Of a stretch of DNA of 64,000 bases, positions 19,405 through 27,547 are shown piece after piece. A model generated the notes under the pieces. That model was not told where the DNA came from, made no database searches, and saw only the letters and a list, made by a program, of their open reading frames with translations. This stretch comes from Terriglobia bacterium (GTDB taxonomy: Bacteria > Acidobacteriota > Terriglobia > JAIQFV01). Each line of letters starts with the position of its first letter. The stretch's first letter is position 1. The position numbers were made by a program, and so were the translations under genes. The stretch is from the NCBI GenBank assembly GCA_028716525.1, contig JAQUPQ010000006.1, positions 62,001-126,000 on the forward strand, read 5' to 3'.

Positions 19405-20001
19405 CTACACGTGGGAGTAAATTTTAATCCCTTCCCCTTCCAACTTCTCAACCATTCGCCGCAGCATCTCGCGGGCTCGAAACGTTCTGTTCTTGACCGT
19501 GCCCAGAGGAAGATTCTTCACTTCAGCAATTTCCTCGTAACTCAACTCGTTGATGTGCCGCAAAACGATCATTTCACGATATCCGTACGGCATCCGTTCG
19601 ATCAAGCGGGCCAAGGCGGTTCGTGTTTCGCTTTGCTCCAGCAGCTCATCGGCAAGAAAATCGTCCGCGGCCACTTCCATCCGGATCTCGTCCTCTTCTG
19701 TTTCAATCGGCTTATCCAGGGACGTCACCGGCAGCGCCCCTTTGCGGAGATGGTCAATCACAGTGTTCGAGGCAATCTTGAAAAGCCAGGAACTGAACTT
19801 GAACGTCTCGTTGTAGGTGCGCAAGGCCACGAAGGCCTTCACAAAAACATCTTGAGAAAGATCCAGCGCCAAATCGTAATTCCCGACCATGCGGGCAATG
19901 TAATTCACGATCGGTTTTTGAAATCGTTTGACGAGCTCCTCAAATGCCCTTTCGTCTCCTTTAAGGGCCCGCCTGACGAGTTGTTGATCGGAGCTCGCCA
20001 T
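19405..20001 (-). CDS. ECF-type RNA polymerase sigma factor
   Basis: 198 residues with both ECF regions. Sigma-2 lies at about 10-85 (FEELVKRFQ, DLSQDVFVKAF and the -10 recognition segment FSSWLFKIASNTVIDHLRK). Sigma-4 lies at about 130-185 (LPxGYREMIVLRHINELSYEEIAEVKNLPLGTVKNRTFRAREMLR, a helix-turn-helix). The acidic linker between them is long. Followed by its probable anti-sigma factor and a membrane protein, so this is a sigma/anti-sigma envelope-response operon; autoregulation is usual in such operons but no promoter motif was identified here. The stop is 60 bases beyond the end of pyrC on its far side, and all run the same way, so read-in from pyrC is possible. Confidence 0.95.
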   Translation of the reverse strand: MASSDQQLVRRALKGDERAFEELVKRFQKPIVNYIARMVGNYDLALDLSQDVFVKAFVALRTYNETFKFSSWLFKIASNTVIDHLRKGALPVTSLDKPIETEEDEIRMEVAADDFLADELLEQSETRTALARLIERMPYGYREMIVLRHINELSYEEIAEVKNLPLGTVKNRTFRAREMLRRMVEKLEGEGIKIYSHV

Positions 20002-20061
20002 AGTCGGTTGACGATTACAATACGTCCTTCCGTTGCAAAAGGTTGCAGTGCCTCAAAAATA

Positions 20062-21426
20062 TTAATGGTCCGCCCCGCCAGGCCTCATGGCGCCGGCTTC
20101 AAATACAACCTTTCCGGCAACCAGGGTGGTCCTGACCCGGCCTCGAAACTTCCAGCCATCGAAGGGCGTATTGCGACTTTTTGAAAATGAATCCGATGCC
20201 CGAAAGACCCACTCCTGGTTGGGGTCCAAGATTGTCAAATCGCCCCAGGCTCCCACATCGACCCGGCCGAGGTCAGGCCGTCCCAAGATCCGGGCTGGAC
20301 TGGAGCTTAACAGCTCCAAAAGGCGAAACCAATCCAGGTGCCCCGGCTGCAATAACTGTTGCAATGCCAAAGCCAGGGCGGCTTCCAAGCCCGTTATCCC
20401 GAAAGGTGCGGCCGCGAAGCCCTGGGCTTTCTCAGAGGCCAAATGCGGTGCGTGATCCGTTGCAATGGCGTCGATGGTGCCGTCCGCAAGGCCCTCAACA
20501 ACCGCTTCCACATCGGAGGCAGCTCGCAACGGCGGCTTCATCTTGGCATCAGCGCCATACTTCTTCACGGCCTCATCCGTCAACGAAAAATGATGGGGGG
20601 TGGCTTCACAGGTCACTGCCACGCCCTGTTGTTTGGCGTGGCGGACCAGGCTCACAGCCCCGGCCGTCGAAATGTGTGCGATATGAACGTGTGCGCCGGT
20701 TTGCTCGGCCGCACGAATATCACGCTCAACCATTGAATCTTCACTGCTGCGCGGCAATCCGCGAATCCCCAGTTCGCGGGCCACACTGCCATCATGGATG
20801 ACGCCGTCTTCGGCGGCATTCCAGGCTTCGCAATGGTCGCTGACAAAACTCCCGACTCGCTTAGCGACTTCCAAGGCATTTTTCATCAATGTTTCGGTCC
20901 GAACCGCCTTCCCATCATCAGAAAAACAAACCGCACCCGCTGCTTTCAAGGCTTCAAAATCCGTGAGCTGTTCTCCCCGGCTCCCGATGGAGACGGCAGC
21001 CACAGGAAACACGCGCACGCTTCCGGTGGCTTGCGCTCTTTCCAGAATCATCTTCATAACGGAAATGTTGTCATTGACAGGTCGCGTGTTGGGCATACAA
21101 CAAACGGCCGAAAATCCTCCTGCGGCGGCAGCCGCTGTTCCTGTGGCAATGGTTTCCGCTTCTTCGCCGCCGGGTTCTCGAAGGTGGGTATGAAGATCGA
21201 CGAACCCGGGGCTCACGATACACCCTCGGGCATCGATCTCCTCAAACTGATTTCTGGGTTTCCCTGTGGCCATGGACGCCGATTTGTTTCGTCCCCCGGA
21301 ATTTGTCGGAGAGCTTTGAAGTTCGATGTCCACGATGCGACCTTCTTCGATCCACACATCGCCCGTCGCGTCGCGGCGTGTCCGAGGGCAGATGATACGT
21401 CCATTGGTGATGATCAAGCCGGCCAT
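20062..21426 (-). CDS. pyrC: Dihydroorotase
   Basis: Cyclises carbamoyl-aspartate to dihydroorotate, third step of pyrimidine synthesis; a cytoplasmic zinc enzyme. 454 residues, class I type (multifunctional-like) length. Metal-binding DLHTHLREPG lies near residue 77. The MPNT, SDDGKAV, HCEA, HIAHIST and ATDHAPH motifs appear in order and supply the remaining metal ligands and the catalytic Asp. A short Ser/Asn-rich insertion at about 38-55 is unusual but lies in a surface loop of the N-terminal beta-sandwich. The gene starts 12 bases after pyrR, so the two are an operon. pyrB (aspartate carbamoyltransferase), often found between them, is not here. Confidence 0.96.
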   Translation of the reverse strand: MAGLIITNGRIICPRTRRDATGDVWIEEGRIVDIELQSSPTNSGGRNKSASMATGKPRNQFEEIDARGCIVSPGFVDLHTHLREPGGEEAETIATGTAAAAAGGFSAVCCMPNTRPVNDNISVMKMILERAQATGSVRVFPVAAVSIGSRGEQLTDFEALKAAGAVCFSDDGKAVRTETLMKNALEVAKRVGSFVSDHCEAWNAAEDGVIHDGSVARELGIRGLPRSSEDSMVERDIRAAEQTGAHVHIAHISTAGAVSLVRHAKQQGVAVTCEATPHHFSLTDEAVKKYGADAKMKPPLRAASDVEAVVEGLADGTIDAIATDHAPHLASEKAQGFAAAPFGITGLEAALALALQQLLQPGHLDWFRLLELLSSSPARILGRPDLGRVDVGAWGDLTILDPNQEWVFRASDSFSKSRNTPFDGWKFRGRVRTTLVAGKVVFEAGAMRPGGADH

Positions 21427-21438
21427 GAAAGCACTCCG

Positions 21439-21990
21439 TTAATCGTCGACCCGCTCCACCAGCAGGACCTTTTCCATTCCATCCACTTCTCTCAATTTAA
21501 CCTCGATAATTTCGCGGTCGGTAGTGGGAACGTGTTTTCCGATGAACTGCGCTTCAATGGGAAGTTCACGATGTCCGCGGTCGATGAGCACGCCCAAATG
21601 GACGCGCCGGGGCCGGCCTTTCTCAAACAAGGCATCCAAGGCGGAACGGACGGTGCGTCCGGTGTACAGCACGTCATCGACTATCACCAGATTCCTATCC
21701 ACAATCGAAAAAGGAATTTCGGTGTTTTGCACCACCGGCCGCTCCGCCACCGTGGATAAATCATCGCGATACAAATTGATATCCAATTTTCCGATTTCAA
21801 CCCCCCGCGGTTCGACCTTGGAAATATTCATAGCCAAACGCTGGGCCAGATAAAATCCGCGTCGCACCACTCCAATCAATGCCAGGTTCTCGACGCCGTT
21901 GTTGCGCTCGACAATTTCGTACGCCATCCGGATCAATGTGCGGTCCATTTCCGACGCATTCATCAGCTCAGTTTTTTCGACAATCTTCAT
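21439..21990 (-). CDS. pyrR: Bifunctional pyr operon regulator / uracil phosphoribosyltransferase
   Basis: 183 residues, the usual PyrR length. The PRPP-binding loop NLVIVDDVLYTGRTVRSALDA (near 95-115) is intact, and RMAYEIVERN and GVVRRGFYLAQRLA at the N-terminus are typical. In Firmicutes PyrR binds leader RNA of pyr genes when UMP is high; outside them some copies act mainly as UPRTase. First gene of pyrR-pyrC. The leader upstream (21991-22422) shows no clear PyrR binding loop, so autoregulation here is not established. Confidence 0.94.
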   Translation of the reverse strand: MKIVEKTELMNASEMDRTLIRMAYEIVERNNGVENLALIGVVRRGFYLAQRLAMNISKVEPRGVEIGKLDINLYRDDLSTVAERPVVQNTEIPFSIVDRNLVIVDDVLYTGRTVRSALDALFEKGRPRRVHLGVLIDRGHRELPIEAQFIGKHVPTTDREIIEVKLREVDGMEKVLLVERVDD

Positions 21991-22422
21991 GAATCACCTC
22001 AATGGGAGTATGGCGTTTCGCGCCCTGGAAGGGCCTGAACCGAAGACCGTTCCGCCCCGATTCGCTTCAACCCGATTTAGCGTCAACACCGAAATCCATT
22101 CGACGAATGAAGAGCGGATATCATTCGGCCGGGCAAGGTTGGAACCGGCCTAGTCTAGCATACCCATCCATCAAATCCGATGGCAGGACACGATGCCGGC
22201 CGTAACGCGTCATTCACGGCGTTAATGAAATCCCCGGGGCTCTTTTAACCGCAAAAAACGCGAAGTGAACGCAAAGCTCGCCGAGAGGAGACTCTCATTC
22301 CTTGACGCTTTCTTCGCCATCTTTCCGTTCTTGCGGTTGAATCCCGGACCGGCTACGACCCCGTCCGTATGTTCCTTGCAATTTCTTGCGCGATTTCTTG
22401 AATTTGCTAAGATGCCTTCGAC
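21991..22422. other. Divergent region between pyrR and pyrD
   Basis: 432 bases with no gene. It should hold both promoters. The pyrR start is preceded by TTGAGGTGATTC. The part next to pyrD contains a long imperfect palindrome (22247-22338). No PyrR-type anti-terminator loop was recognised. Confidence 0.5.
22247..22338. repeat. Imperfect palindrome of the AACCGCAA...TTGCGGTT type
   Basis: AACCGCAA at 22247-22254 pairs with TTGCGGTT at 22331-22338. Between them A/G-rich and T/C-rich tracts (ACGCGAAGTGAACGCAAAG, then TTGACGCTTTCTTCGCC) continue the symmetry imperfectly. It resembles the AACCGCAAAGAACGC intergenic sequences seen in many bacteria. A half-similar AACCACAAAGAACACTGAG tract occurs at about 26221-26240. 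Confidence 0.6.
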
Positions 22423-23367
22423 ATGGCCAATCTCCAAACAGAAATCGCCGGGACCGTCTTTAAGAATCCCGTCTTTACGGCCAGCGGGACCTTCGGCTAC
22501 GGGGTGGAATTTGCTTCCCTGTTCGACCTCAATCGCTTGGGCGGAATTGTGGTCAAGGGGCTGTCCGCAAAACCCATCGCCGGAAACCCGGCGCCCCGTT
22601 TGGTTCCAGCCCGATCCGGCATGCTGAATTCCGTGGGTTTGCAGAACATCGGCGCGCCACGATTCATTCAGGAAAAACTGCCGTACCTGCGAACCCTCCA
22701 CACCCCTATCATCGCCAACGTTTTCGGATACACGCTCCATGAATACCTCGAGTGTCTTCGTATCTTGAACGACTCCGAAGGAATTGCGGCTTACGAGTTG
22801 AACATCTCATGCCCCAACACCTCCCGAGGAGGCATGGAATTTTCGAGCGATCCGCAATTGACGCACGAGGTTGTCGCCGCGGCGAAAGGCATCAGCCGCC
22901 GGCCCCTGTGGGTGAAGCTTTCGCCCAATTGTGCGGATGTGACCGTCATTGCCCGGGCGGCAGCTGAAGCTGGGGCCGACGCTCTCACACTGATCAACAC
23001 AGTTCTCGGGCTATCGCTGGACGTCGACACCACGCGGCCGCGGCTTCCCCGCGGACTCGCGGGTCTTTCGGGCCCTGCCATCAAGCCCATCGCTTTGCGT
23101 TGGGTATACCAAACCGCCGGAACCGTGCAGATTCCCATCGTGGGCGTCGGAGGCATCGCTTCGACCGAAGATGCCATCGAATTTCTTTTGGCGGGCGCCC
23201 GTGCCATCCAGGTCGGAACCGCCAATTTCTATGATCCAATGGCCGCCTTGAAAATTGTTCGAGGACTTGAGACGTATTGCCTGCGCCACCACATTACTTC
23301 GGTTCAGGAGCTGGTGGGAAAGGCAGCACCGCCCTCAACCGTCCCGGCCTTTCAGGAGGAGTCATGA
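22423..23367 (+). CDS. pyrD: Dihydroorotate dehydrogenase, class 1B catalytic subunit
   Basis: Oxidises dihydroorotate to orotate with FMN, fourth step of pyrimidine synthesis. 314 residues. The class 1 signature is seen: NPVFTASGTFGYG, VVKGLSAKP, NSVGLQN, and the active-site base Cys130 in ELNISCPNTSRGG (Cys, not Ser, marks class 1). GVGGIASTEDAIEFLLAGA is the FMN phosphate site. Class 1B enzymes normally pair with the electron-transfer subunit PyrK; none is in the window. The stop overlaps the next start (ATGA), so it is co-translated with the exported protein at 23364. Divergent from pyrR-pyrC, forming a pyrimidine locus. Confidence 0.95.
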   Translation: MANLQTEIAGTVFKNPVFTASGTFGYGVEFASLFDLNRLGGIVVKGLSAKPIAGNPAPRLVPARSGMLNSVGLQNIGAPRFIQEKLPYLRTLHTPIIANVFGYTLHEYLECLRILNDSEGIAAYELNISCPNTSRGGMEFSSDPQLTHEVVAAAKGISRRPLWVKLSPNCADVTVIARAAAEAGADALTLINTVLGLSLDVDTTRPRLPRGLAGLSGPAIKPIALRWVYQTAGTVQIPIVGVGGIASTEDAIEFLLAGARAIQVGTANFYDPMAALKIVRGLETYCLRHHITSVQELVGKAAPPSTVPAFQEES

Positions 23368-24038
23368 AACAATTCCGGTTGCTCTTTCTGTGCGTCATCC
23401 TCATCCTTTTCAATACCGCTGTGTTCACCCAAGCTCCTCCGGCGCCGACAGCGGCCACTCTAAAACCCGGCGCCATGGTTAAATGTCAGCTGGATGGCGA
23501 CCTCAGCTCCACCTCGATCTCCAAAGGCGACATGGTGGATTTCAAAATTCTCTTTGCCACCGACGATGGAAAGCGAGTCGTTCTACCCCACGGATCCAAA
23601 CTCCAGGCCACGGTCACGCAGGCAAAATCCGCTCTGAAGGAACGGATCGGAACCATCACCTTGAAACTCACGCAACTGATTCTTCCGGACGGGCACACAG
23701 AGCCGGTTCAAGGCAGCATTCAATTCATGGCCCTCAAAGAAGTCACGGTCGAACCCAACGACGCCGAGGTCACTCTGGAGGGCAAACTGGATGAATCCAG
23801 CACCATGTCGATTCAATCGAGCACTTCCATGTCTCCTCCGCCATCCAACGCGGACGACATGGCGAATGGAGACATTAAGAATCCCGAGCGGTCCAAGAAA
23901 CAAGCTTCCGGGAGCCTTGACCTAACCCGGAAGAAAGGACACGATGTGGAGATTCCGTCCGGGACAACCGCTAATATCAAGATCCTGGAACCGTCACCGG
24001 CAGCATCTTCGAAGCCTGCGCCGAATGCTCATCCATGA
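23364..24038 (+). CDS. Exported protein of unknown function, coupled to pyrD
   Basis: 224 residues from ATG 23364, which overlaps the pyrD stop (ATGA) and follows CAGGAGGAG. Signal peptide at about 1-22 (ending FTQA). The first half (about 35-130) is a predicted beta-rich domain: a GAMVKCQLDGDLSS strand, then KGDMVDFKI and LPHGSKLQATVTQ. This recalls domains that hold a molecule-independent PRC/OB-like barrel as in acidobacterial exported proteins with the phrase LPxGSxLxG/ATV. The second half is Ser/Pro-rich and likely flexible. No catalytic motif. The overlap with pyrD gives no clear functional link. Confidence 0.87.
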   Translation: MKQFRLLFLCVILILFNTAVFTQAPPAPTAATLKPGAMVKCQLDGDLSSTSISKGDMVDFKILFATDDGKRVVLPHGSKLQATVTQAKSALKERIGTITLKLTQLILPDGHTEPVQGSIQFMALKEVTVEPNDAEVTLEGKLDESSTMSIQSSTSMSPPPSNADDMANGDIKNPERSKKQASGSLDLTRKKGHDVEIPSGTTANIKILEPSPAASSKPAPNAHP

Positions 24039-24152
24039 TTCTTTTGGGGCTGAAAAACGATCGTGGGTATAATGTCGCGGATTTCGCATCGCACGGCTCG
24101 TGAACGATGCACCGTGGTTTTCAATTGAACGCGTACTTCGATCCGACCACCC

Positions 24153-24839
24153 ATGAAACTTTCGATCATTATTCCGGTTTACAACGAGCAGGAGACAATC
24201 CTTCAAGTCCTCAAGAAGATCGAGGAAACACCCTACGAAAAAGAAATCATTATTGTGGATGACGGGTCGACCGACGGTTCGTGTGAATTGCTTTCAAAGA
24301 TCTCCAAAGAAAAGGGATATACCTTCATCACTCATCCCCGCAACCGCGGGAAGGGCGCGGCGTTGCGGTCAGGAATCACCTTGGCCAAAAACGACATTGT
24401 GATCATCCAGGATTCCGATCTGGAATATGATCCCGCCAACTATCCCAAGCTTCTACAGCCCCTCTTTGATAATCAGGCCGACGTTGTTTACGGTTCGAGA
24501 TTCATCGGCTCGCCGCACCGCGTCCTTTTGTTTTGGCATTACCTGGCCAATTCCGCTCTCACACTGTTTTCAAACATTTTTACCAATCTCAATCTCACAG
24601 ACATGGAGACGGGATATAAAGCGTTCCGCCGCGAGATCATCCAGCCGCTCCGTTTAAGGTCCAATCGTTTTGGTTTTGAGCCCGAAGTCACTCAGAAAAT
24701 TTCCAGGATCAAAGGGTGCCGGATTTATGAAGTGGGAATTTCCTACTTCGGTCGCGATTACACGGAAGGCAAGAAGATCACTTGGAAGGATGGAATTGCG
24801 GCGATCTACTTTATCATTCGATATTGGATCACGGATTAG
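24153..24839 (+). CDS. Family 2 glycosyltransferase (dolichyl/polyprenyl-phosphate mannosyl/glucosyl transferase-like)
   Basis: 228 residues, GT-A fold. Starts with MKLSIIIPVYNEQETI. The nucleotide-sugar site EIIIVDDGSTDGS, HPRNRGKGAALRSGI, the metal-site variant QDSDLEYDP (in place of DAD), VVYGSRF and DMETGYKAFRREI are characteristic of the DPM1/GtrB group that loads a sugar on a polyprenyl phosphate. The FGFEPEVTQKI segment completes the active site. There is no C-terminal membrane domain, so this is a soluble/peripheral DPM1-like form. The sugar cannot be told from sequence. Single gene, convergent with the Hfq-like gene. Confidence 0.93.
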   Translation: MKLSIIIPVYNEQETILQVLKKIEETPYEKEIIIVDDGSTDGSCELLSKISKEKGYTFITHPRNRGKGAALRSGITLAKNDIVIIQDSDLEYDPANYPKLLQPLFDNQADVVYGSRFIGSPHRVLLFWHYLANSALTLFSNIFTNLNLTDMETGYKAFRREIIQPLRLRSNRFGFEPEVTQKISRIKGCRIYEVGISYFGRDYTEGKKITWKDGIAAIYFIIRYWITD

Positions 24840-24902
24840 CTTTTGACCGACACTCCACGGTGAACCCCCAAATTTCCGGGAAGATTCCGCTATCCACAGC
24901 TA

Positions 24903-25439
24903 TCAATCCGGGTTCGAGGTATCTCCCGGAGTGGGATTCTCAACAAGGTATCGGATCTCGTGCTTATAGATGAACAGGTTTGATTTTCCGAGGCGGGTCA
25001 ATCGAATAAACTTTTTGTCGATGTATTCAATCCAGCCTTCAAACACTTCTCCATTCACCATTTTGACCGCGACGGGGGTTTTACTGAGGCTGAGAGAATT
25101 CAGGTACTCAAATTCCTCATCGGTTTGAACCGGAACCGCTTTGCGGCTGATGGCCGTGGCGGTGGCTTTTTCATTGATGTGAAGCCTTCCCTCAGCCTTC
25201 CGGCGGAGCACATCTTCCATGGTCGTTCGAATCAATTTTCGCGGGGCCAGCGCATCATCTTTCAAAGGAACGGGCGTAGGCGGGCTGGAAGGCCGATACA
25301 CGCGAATATTGCGCTCCTCCCGCTCTGCCCCCGGAACGCGAAAATCATCCCGCATTCTGCCTCCCGAGGGAGACGGAGAATGCGATCCCGGTCGGAGAGG
25401 CCGCTTGGATCGAAATCTGGAATCAAACGGTTTTTTCAT
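24903..25439 (-). CDS. Hfq-like Lsm protein with a ~100-residue basic N-terminal extension
   Basis: 178 residues. Residues 110-167 match an Hfq/Lsm core: YLNSL at the start, then TPVAVKMVNGEVFEGWIEYID (Sm1) and LFIYKHEIRYL (Sm2) with the Hfq KH pair at Lys159-His160. Differences from E. coli Hfq: the proximal Gln8/Asp9 positions are Glu/Phe, Gln41-Phe42 are Lys-Lys, and the distal Tyr25 is Lys, while Gly29 is kept. Residues 1-105 are rich in Arg, Pro and Ser and look disordered; the part 65-105 may be helical. The likely role is RNA binding or chaperoning, but its RNA preference may differ from classical Hfq. Good ribosome site (GGAAGAG). In operon with the gene at 25456 upstream of it. Confidence 0.85.
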   Translation of the reverse strand: MKKPFDSRFRSKRPLRPGSHSPSPSGGRMRDDFRVPGAEREERNIRVYRPSSPPTPVPLKDDALAPRKLIRTTMEDVLRRKAEGRLHINEKATATAISRKAVPVQTDEEFEYLNSLSLSKTPVAVKMVNGEVFEGWIEYIDKKFIRLTRLGKSNLFIYKHEIRYLVENPTPGDTSNPD

Positions 25440-25455
25440 CGCACTCTTCCTGGCG

Positions 25456-26127
25456 TCACCTTACTTCGGGTGCGCCCTTGTTCTCCTTTAATTCCACCTC
25501 AAAAAACAAGAGGTCATGGCCTACCCGCTTCGGATCGGGAGATCGTGTAACGCGTGTCTCCGGAATATAAACCTTCGCTCCCAGAACATACCTCTCGGCT
25601 TGGGGCACCTCGTAGAAGACAAAACCATACGCCGTGGAATGAGGGGCTACCAGCTTGCGCCCGAATTCCTTCGACATGAAGTCCATGCGGGCGTTCTCGA
25701 AATCCTTGGCCGGATTACCCGTCTGTATTCGGACCCCGACGCGCGGCGACTGAGAATGTTTGGACCGCCCATAGAAAATCTCCTGAACCACGTCGCCGGC
25801 CGGCAAGGAACGGAGCGAACCCATGCGGGCGTGCGTCAATTCAATGGCGTCTCCGTTGACCTCGACTTCGTCGTCGCCGTCGTTACTGAACACCACCAAC
25901 ACCGGCAAAATATTCCATCGTGAGGTATCCCGATCAAACACCTGCAAAATCCGGTCGGATTGGCTGTAGGCATCGGCAGCCACCGTGATGCGATCATGCA
26001 TATCGCGCGCCGGAAAAACCGAAGCATGGCTGGCGGAAAACGGCTTCACTTTGTAGCCGGCCACGAGCAGTCCCGGAAGCGCCACAATACAGCAGAGGAC
26101 CGAGAGCCCCCAAAATTTCGTCCTCAT
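25456..26127 (-). CDS. Exported/membrane-anchored protein of unknown function
   Basis: 223 residues from ATG 26127 (GATGAGGTTGGATCCC upstream); longer in-frame starts lack ribosome sites. A hydrophobic leader at about 6-25 acts as signal peptide or anchor. The rest is predicted beta-rich, with LPVLVVFSNDGDDEVEVNGDAIEL suggesting an Ig-like strand pair, and KLVAPHSTAYGFVFYEV, a pattern seen in acidobacterial exported proteins. No active-site motif. It precedes the Hfq-like gene by 16 bases, so the two are co-transcribed, but a functional tie is not evident. Confidence 0.85.
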   Translation of the reverse strand: MRTKFWGLSVLCCIVALPGLLVAGYKVKPFSASHASVFPARDMHDRITVAADAYSQSDRILQVFDRDTSRWNILPVLVVFSNDGDDEVEVNGDAIELTHARMGSLRSLPAGDVVQEIFYGRSKHSQSPRVGVRIQTGNPAKDFENARMDFMSKEFGRKLVAPHSTAYGFVFYEVPQAERYVLGAKVYIPETRVTRSPDPKRVGHDLLFFEVELKENKGAPEVR

Positions 26128-26419
26128 GGGATCCAACCTCATCGAGCGGGAGAATAGAATGAACGGCTTTTCCCCTCCCGTCAAGGTTTTTGCAGATTCA
26201 GGAGTGAATCCTCTTGAATCTAACCACAAAGAACACTGAGAAGGTGCGGAGAACGCGAAAGACCCGGTTTCCGCTCTTTGCGGAAACTCCACGTGCTTTG
26301 CAGTTGAAAAAGATCTTGGGAACCCTCGAGAAGTCGAAAGGAGTTGCTCCTCGGGATTCGAGTCGGGGGTTCCACAGGTAACGCTTCACGCGCGCGTGCC
26401 TACCACTCACTTGATAATT

Positions 26420-27388
26420 TCAACCGCTGTGGTCCAAAAGAACCTTCAGGACTCCGCCTTCTTGGGCCCGGCGAAACGCCTCTTCACCGCGACTCAAAGG
26501 GTATCTCTCAGAAACAAGCGGCAGAACGTGAACTTCGTGCCGTTGGAGCCGTGCGAGCGCCTTATCAAAGGGACCACACCTCGAACCGACGACTTGAATT
26601 TCGTTGACCACGAGCGGCGCAGCGTCAAAACGGAGATTCTCATGGTACGTGGATTTCATCACCAGGATTCCTCGAGGACGCACCAAGGTCAGCGCGGTCT
26701 GAAATCCTGAAGGCACTCCCGTGGCCTCAACAACCACATCAAAACTACCCGCCCATCGACGCAGGTCCTGTTCGACTTCTTCCGCGAATTTCACCTCGGC
26801 GCCCATATGGGCGGCGAAATCGAGTTTATTGCGGTGTTTGCCGATCAAGGTCAGCGTGTCGGTCTCTCCGACCAAAACTTGCGCGATGAGTTGAGCCAAC
26901 TTGCCGTCGCCCAAAACCGCGATTCGATCGATCGGCCGTATCTTAATTTGTTCGAGAATCTCACAGGCGGCGGCCAGAGGTTCGACAAACACCGATTCGT
27001 CGTCGCTGATTTCGTCAGGTACCTCGTGAAGATTCTCCATCGGCAGGACGCAAAATTCCGCCATGGCGCCCGGGCGTCCCACAATTCCCAACACCGTGCG
27101 CTGGCGACAGTGCCGCTCCCTTCCGTCCAAACAAAGATCGCAGTCATGGCAGGCACAGTTGATTTCCCCCACCACGCGCTTTCCGATCCAGGCGGGGTCG
27201 GGCGCTTCCTCGACCCGGGCCACAAATTCATGTCCCAAAACCCCCTGGTAGCGGTGGTAGCCGCGCGTGATTTCCAAATCGGTGTTGCAGATGCCACTGC
27301 GTAAAACCCGCAGCAACGCTTCGCCGGAAGCTTCAGGAACGGACTCCTGACGCAGCCGAACTTTGCCATCAAAAACTATTGCATTCAT
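26420..27388 (-). CDS. Zinc-type alcohol dehydrogenase (MDR superfamily)
   Basis: 322 residues. GroES-like catalytic domain: catalytic zinc ligand Cys in SGICNTDLE (near 33), GHEFVARVEE, and the four-cysteine structural-zinc loop C-x2-C-x2-C-x7-C (NCACHDCDLCLDGRERHC). Then a Rossmann domain with the variant IAVLGDGKLAQLIAQVL and an acidic VEPLAAACE segment that supplies the second zinc ligand. Oxidises or reduces an alcohol/polyol/aldehyde with NAD(P); the substrate is not predictable. Closest in style to threonine/sorbitol dehydrogenase-like enzymes. Divergent from the glycosylasparaginase gene. Confidence 0.92.
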   Translation of the reverse strand: MNAIVFDGKVRLRQESVPEASGEALLRVLRSGICNTDLEITRGYHRYQGVLGHEFVARVEEAPDPAWIGKRVVGEINCACHDCDLCLDGRERHCRQRTVLGIVGRPGAMAEFCVLPMENLHEVPDEISDDESVFVEPLAAACEILEQIKIRPIDRIAVLGDGKLAQLIAQVLVGETDTLTLIGKHRNKLDFAAHMGAEVKFAEEVEQDLRRWAGSFDVVVEATGVPSGFQTALTLVRPRGILVMKSTYHENLRFDAAPLVVNEIQVVGSRCGPFDKALARLQRHEVHVLPLVSERYPLSRGEEAFRRAQEGGVLKVLLDHSG

Positions 27389-27547
27389 AGAATCATTTGT
27401 GTAGGTTTGGCATTCAAACTTTTGAGTTTATCTGCTTTGCCTTTTACTCTCGCTCGGCTGAAAACGCAAGCATGAACCCGCATTCCAGTTTTCGGGGTCA
27501 TTTCAGATATTTCTATTCTCCGGTGTTGATTCATAAATGGAGCCTTT

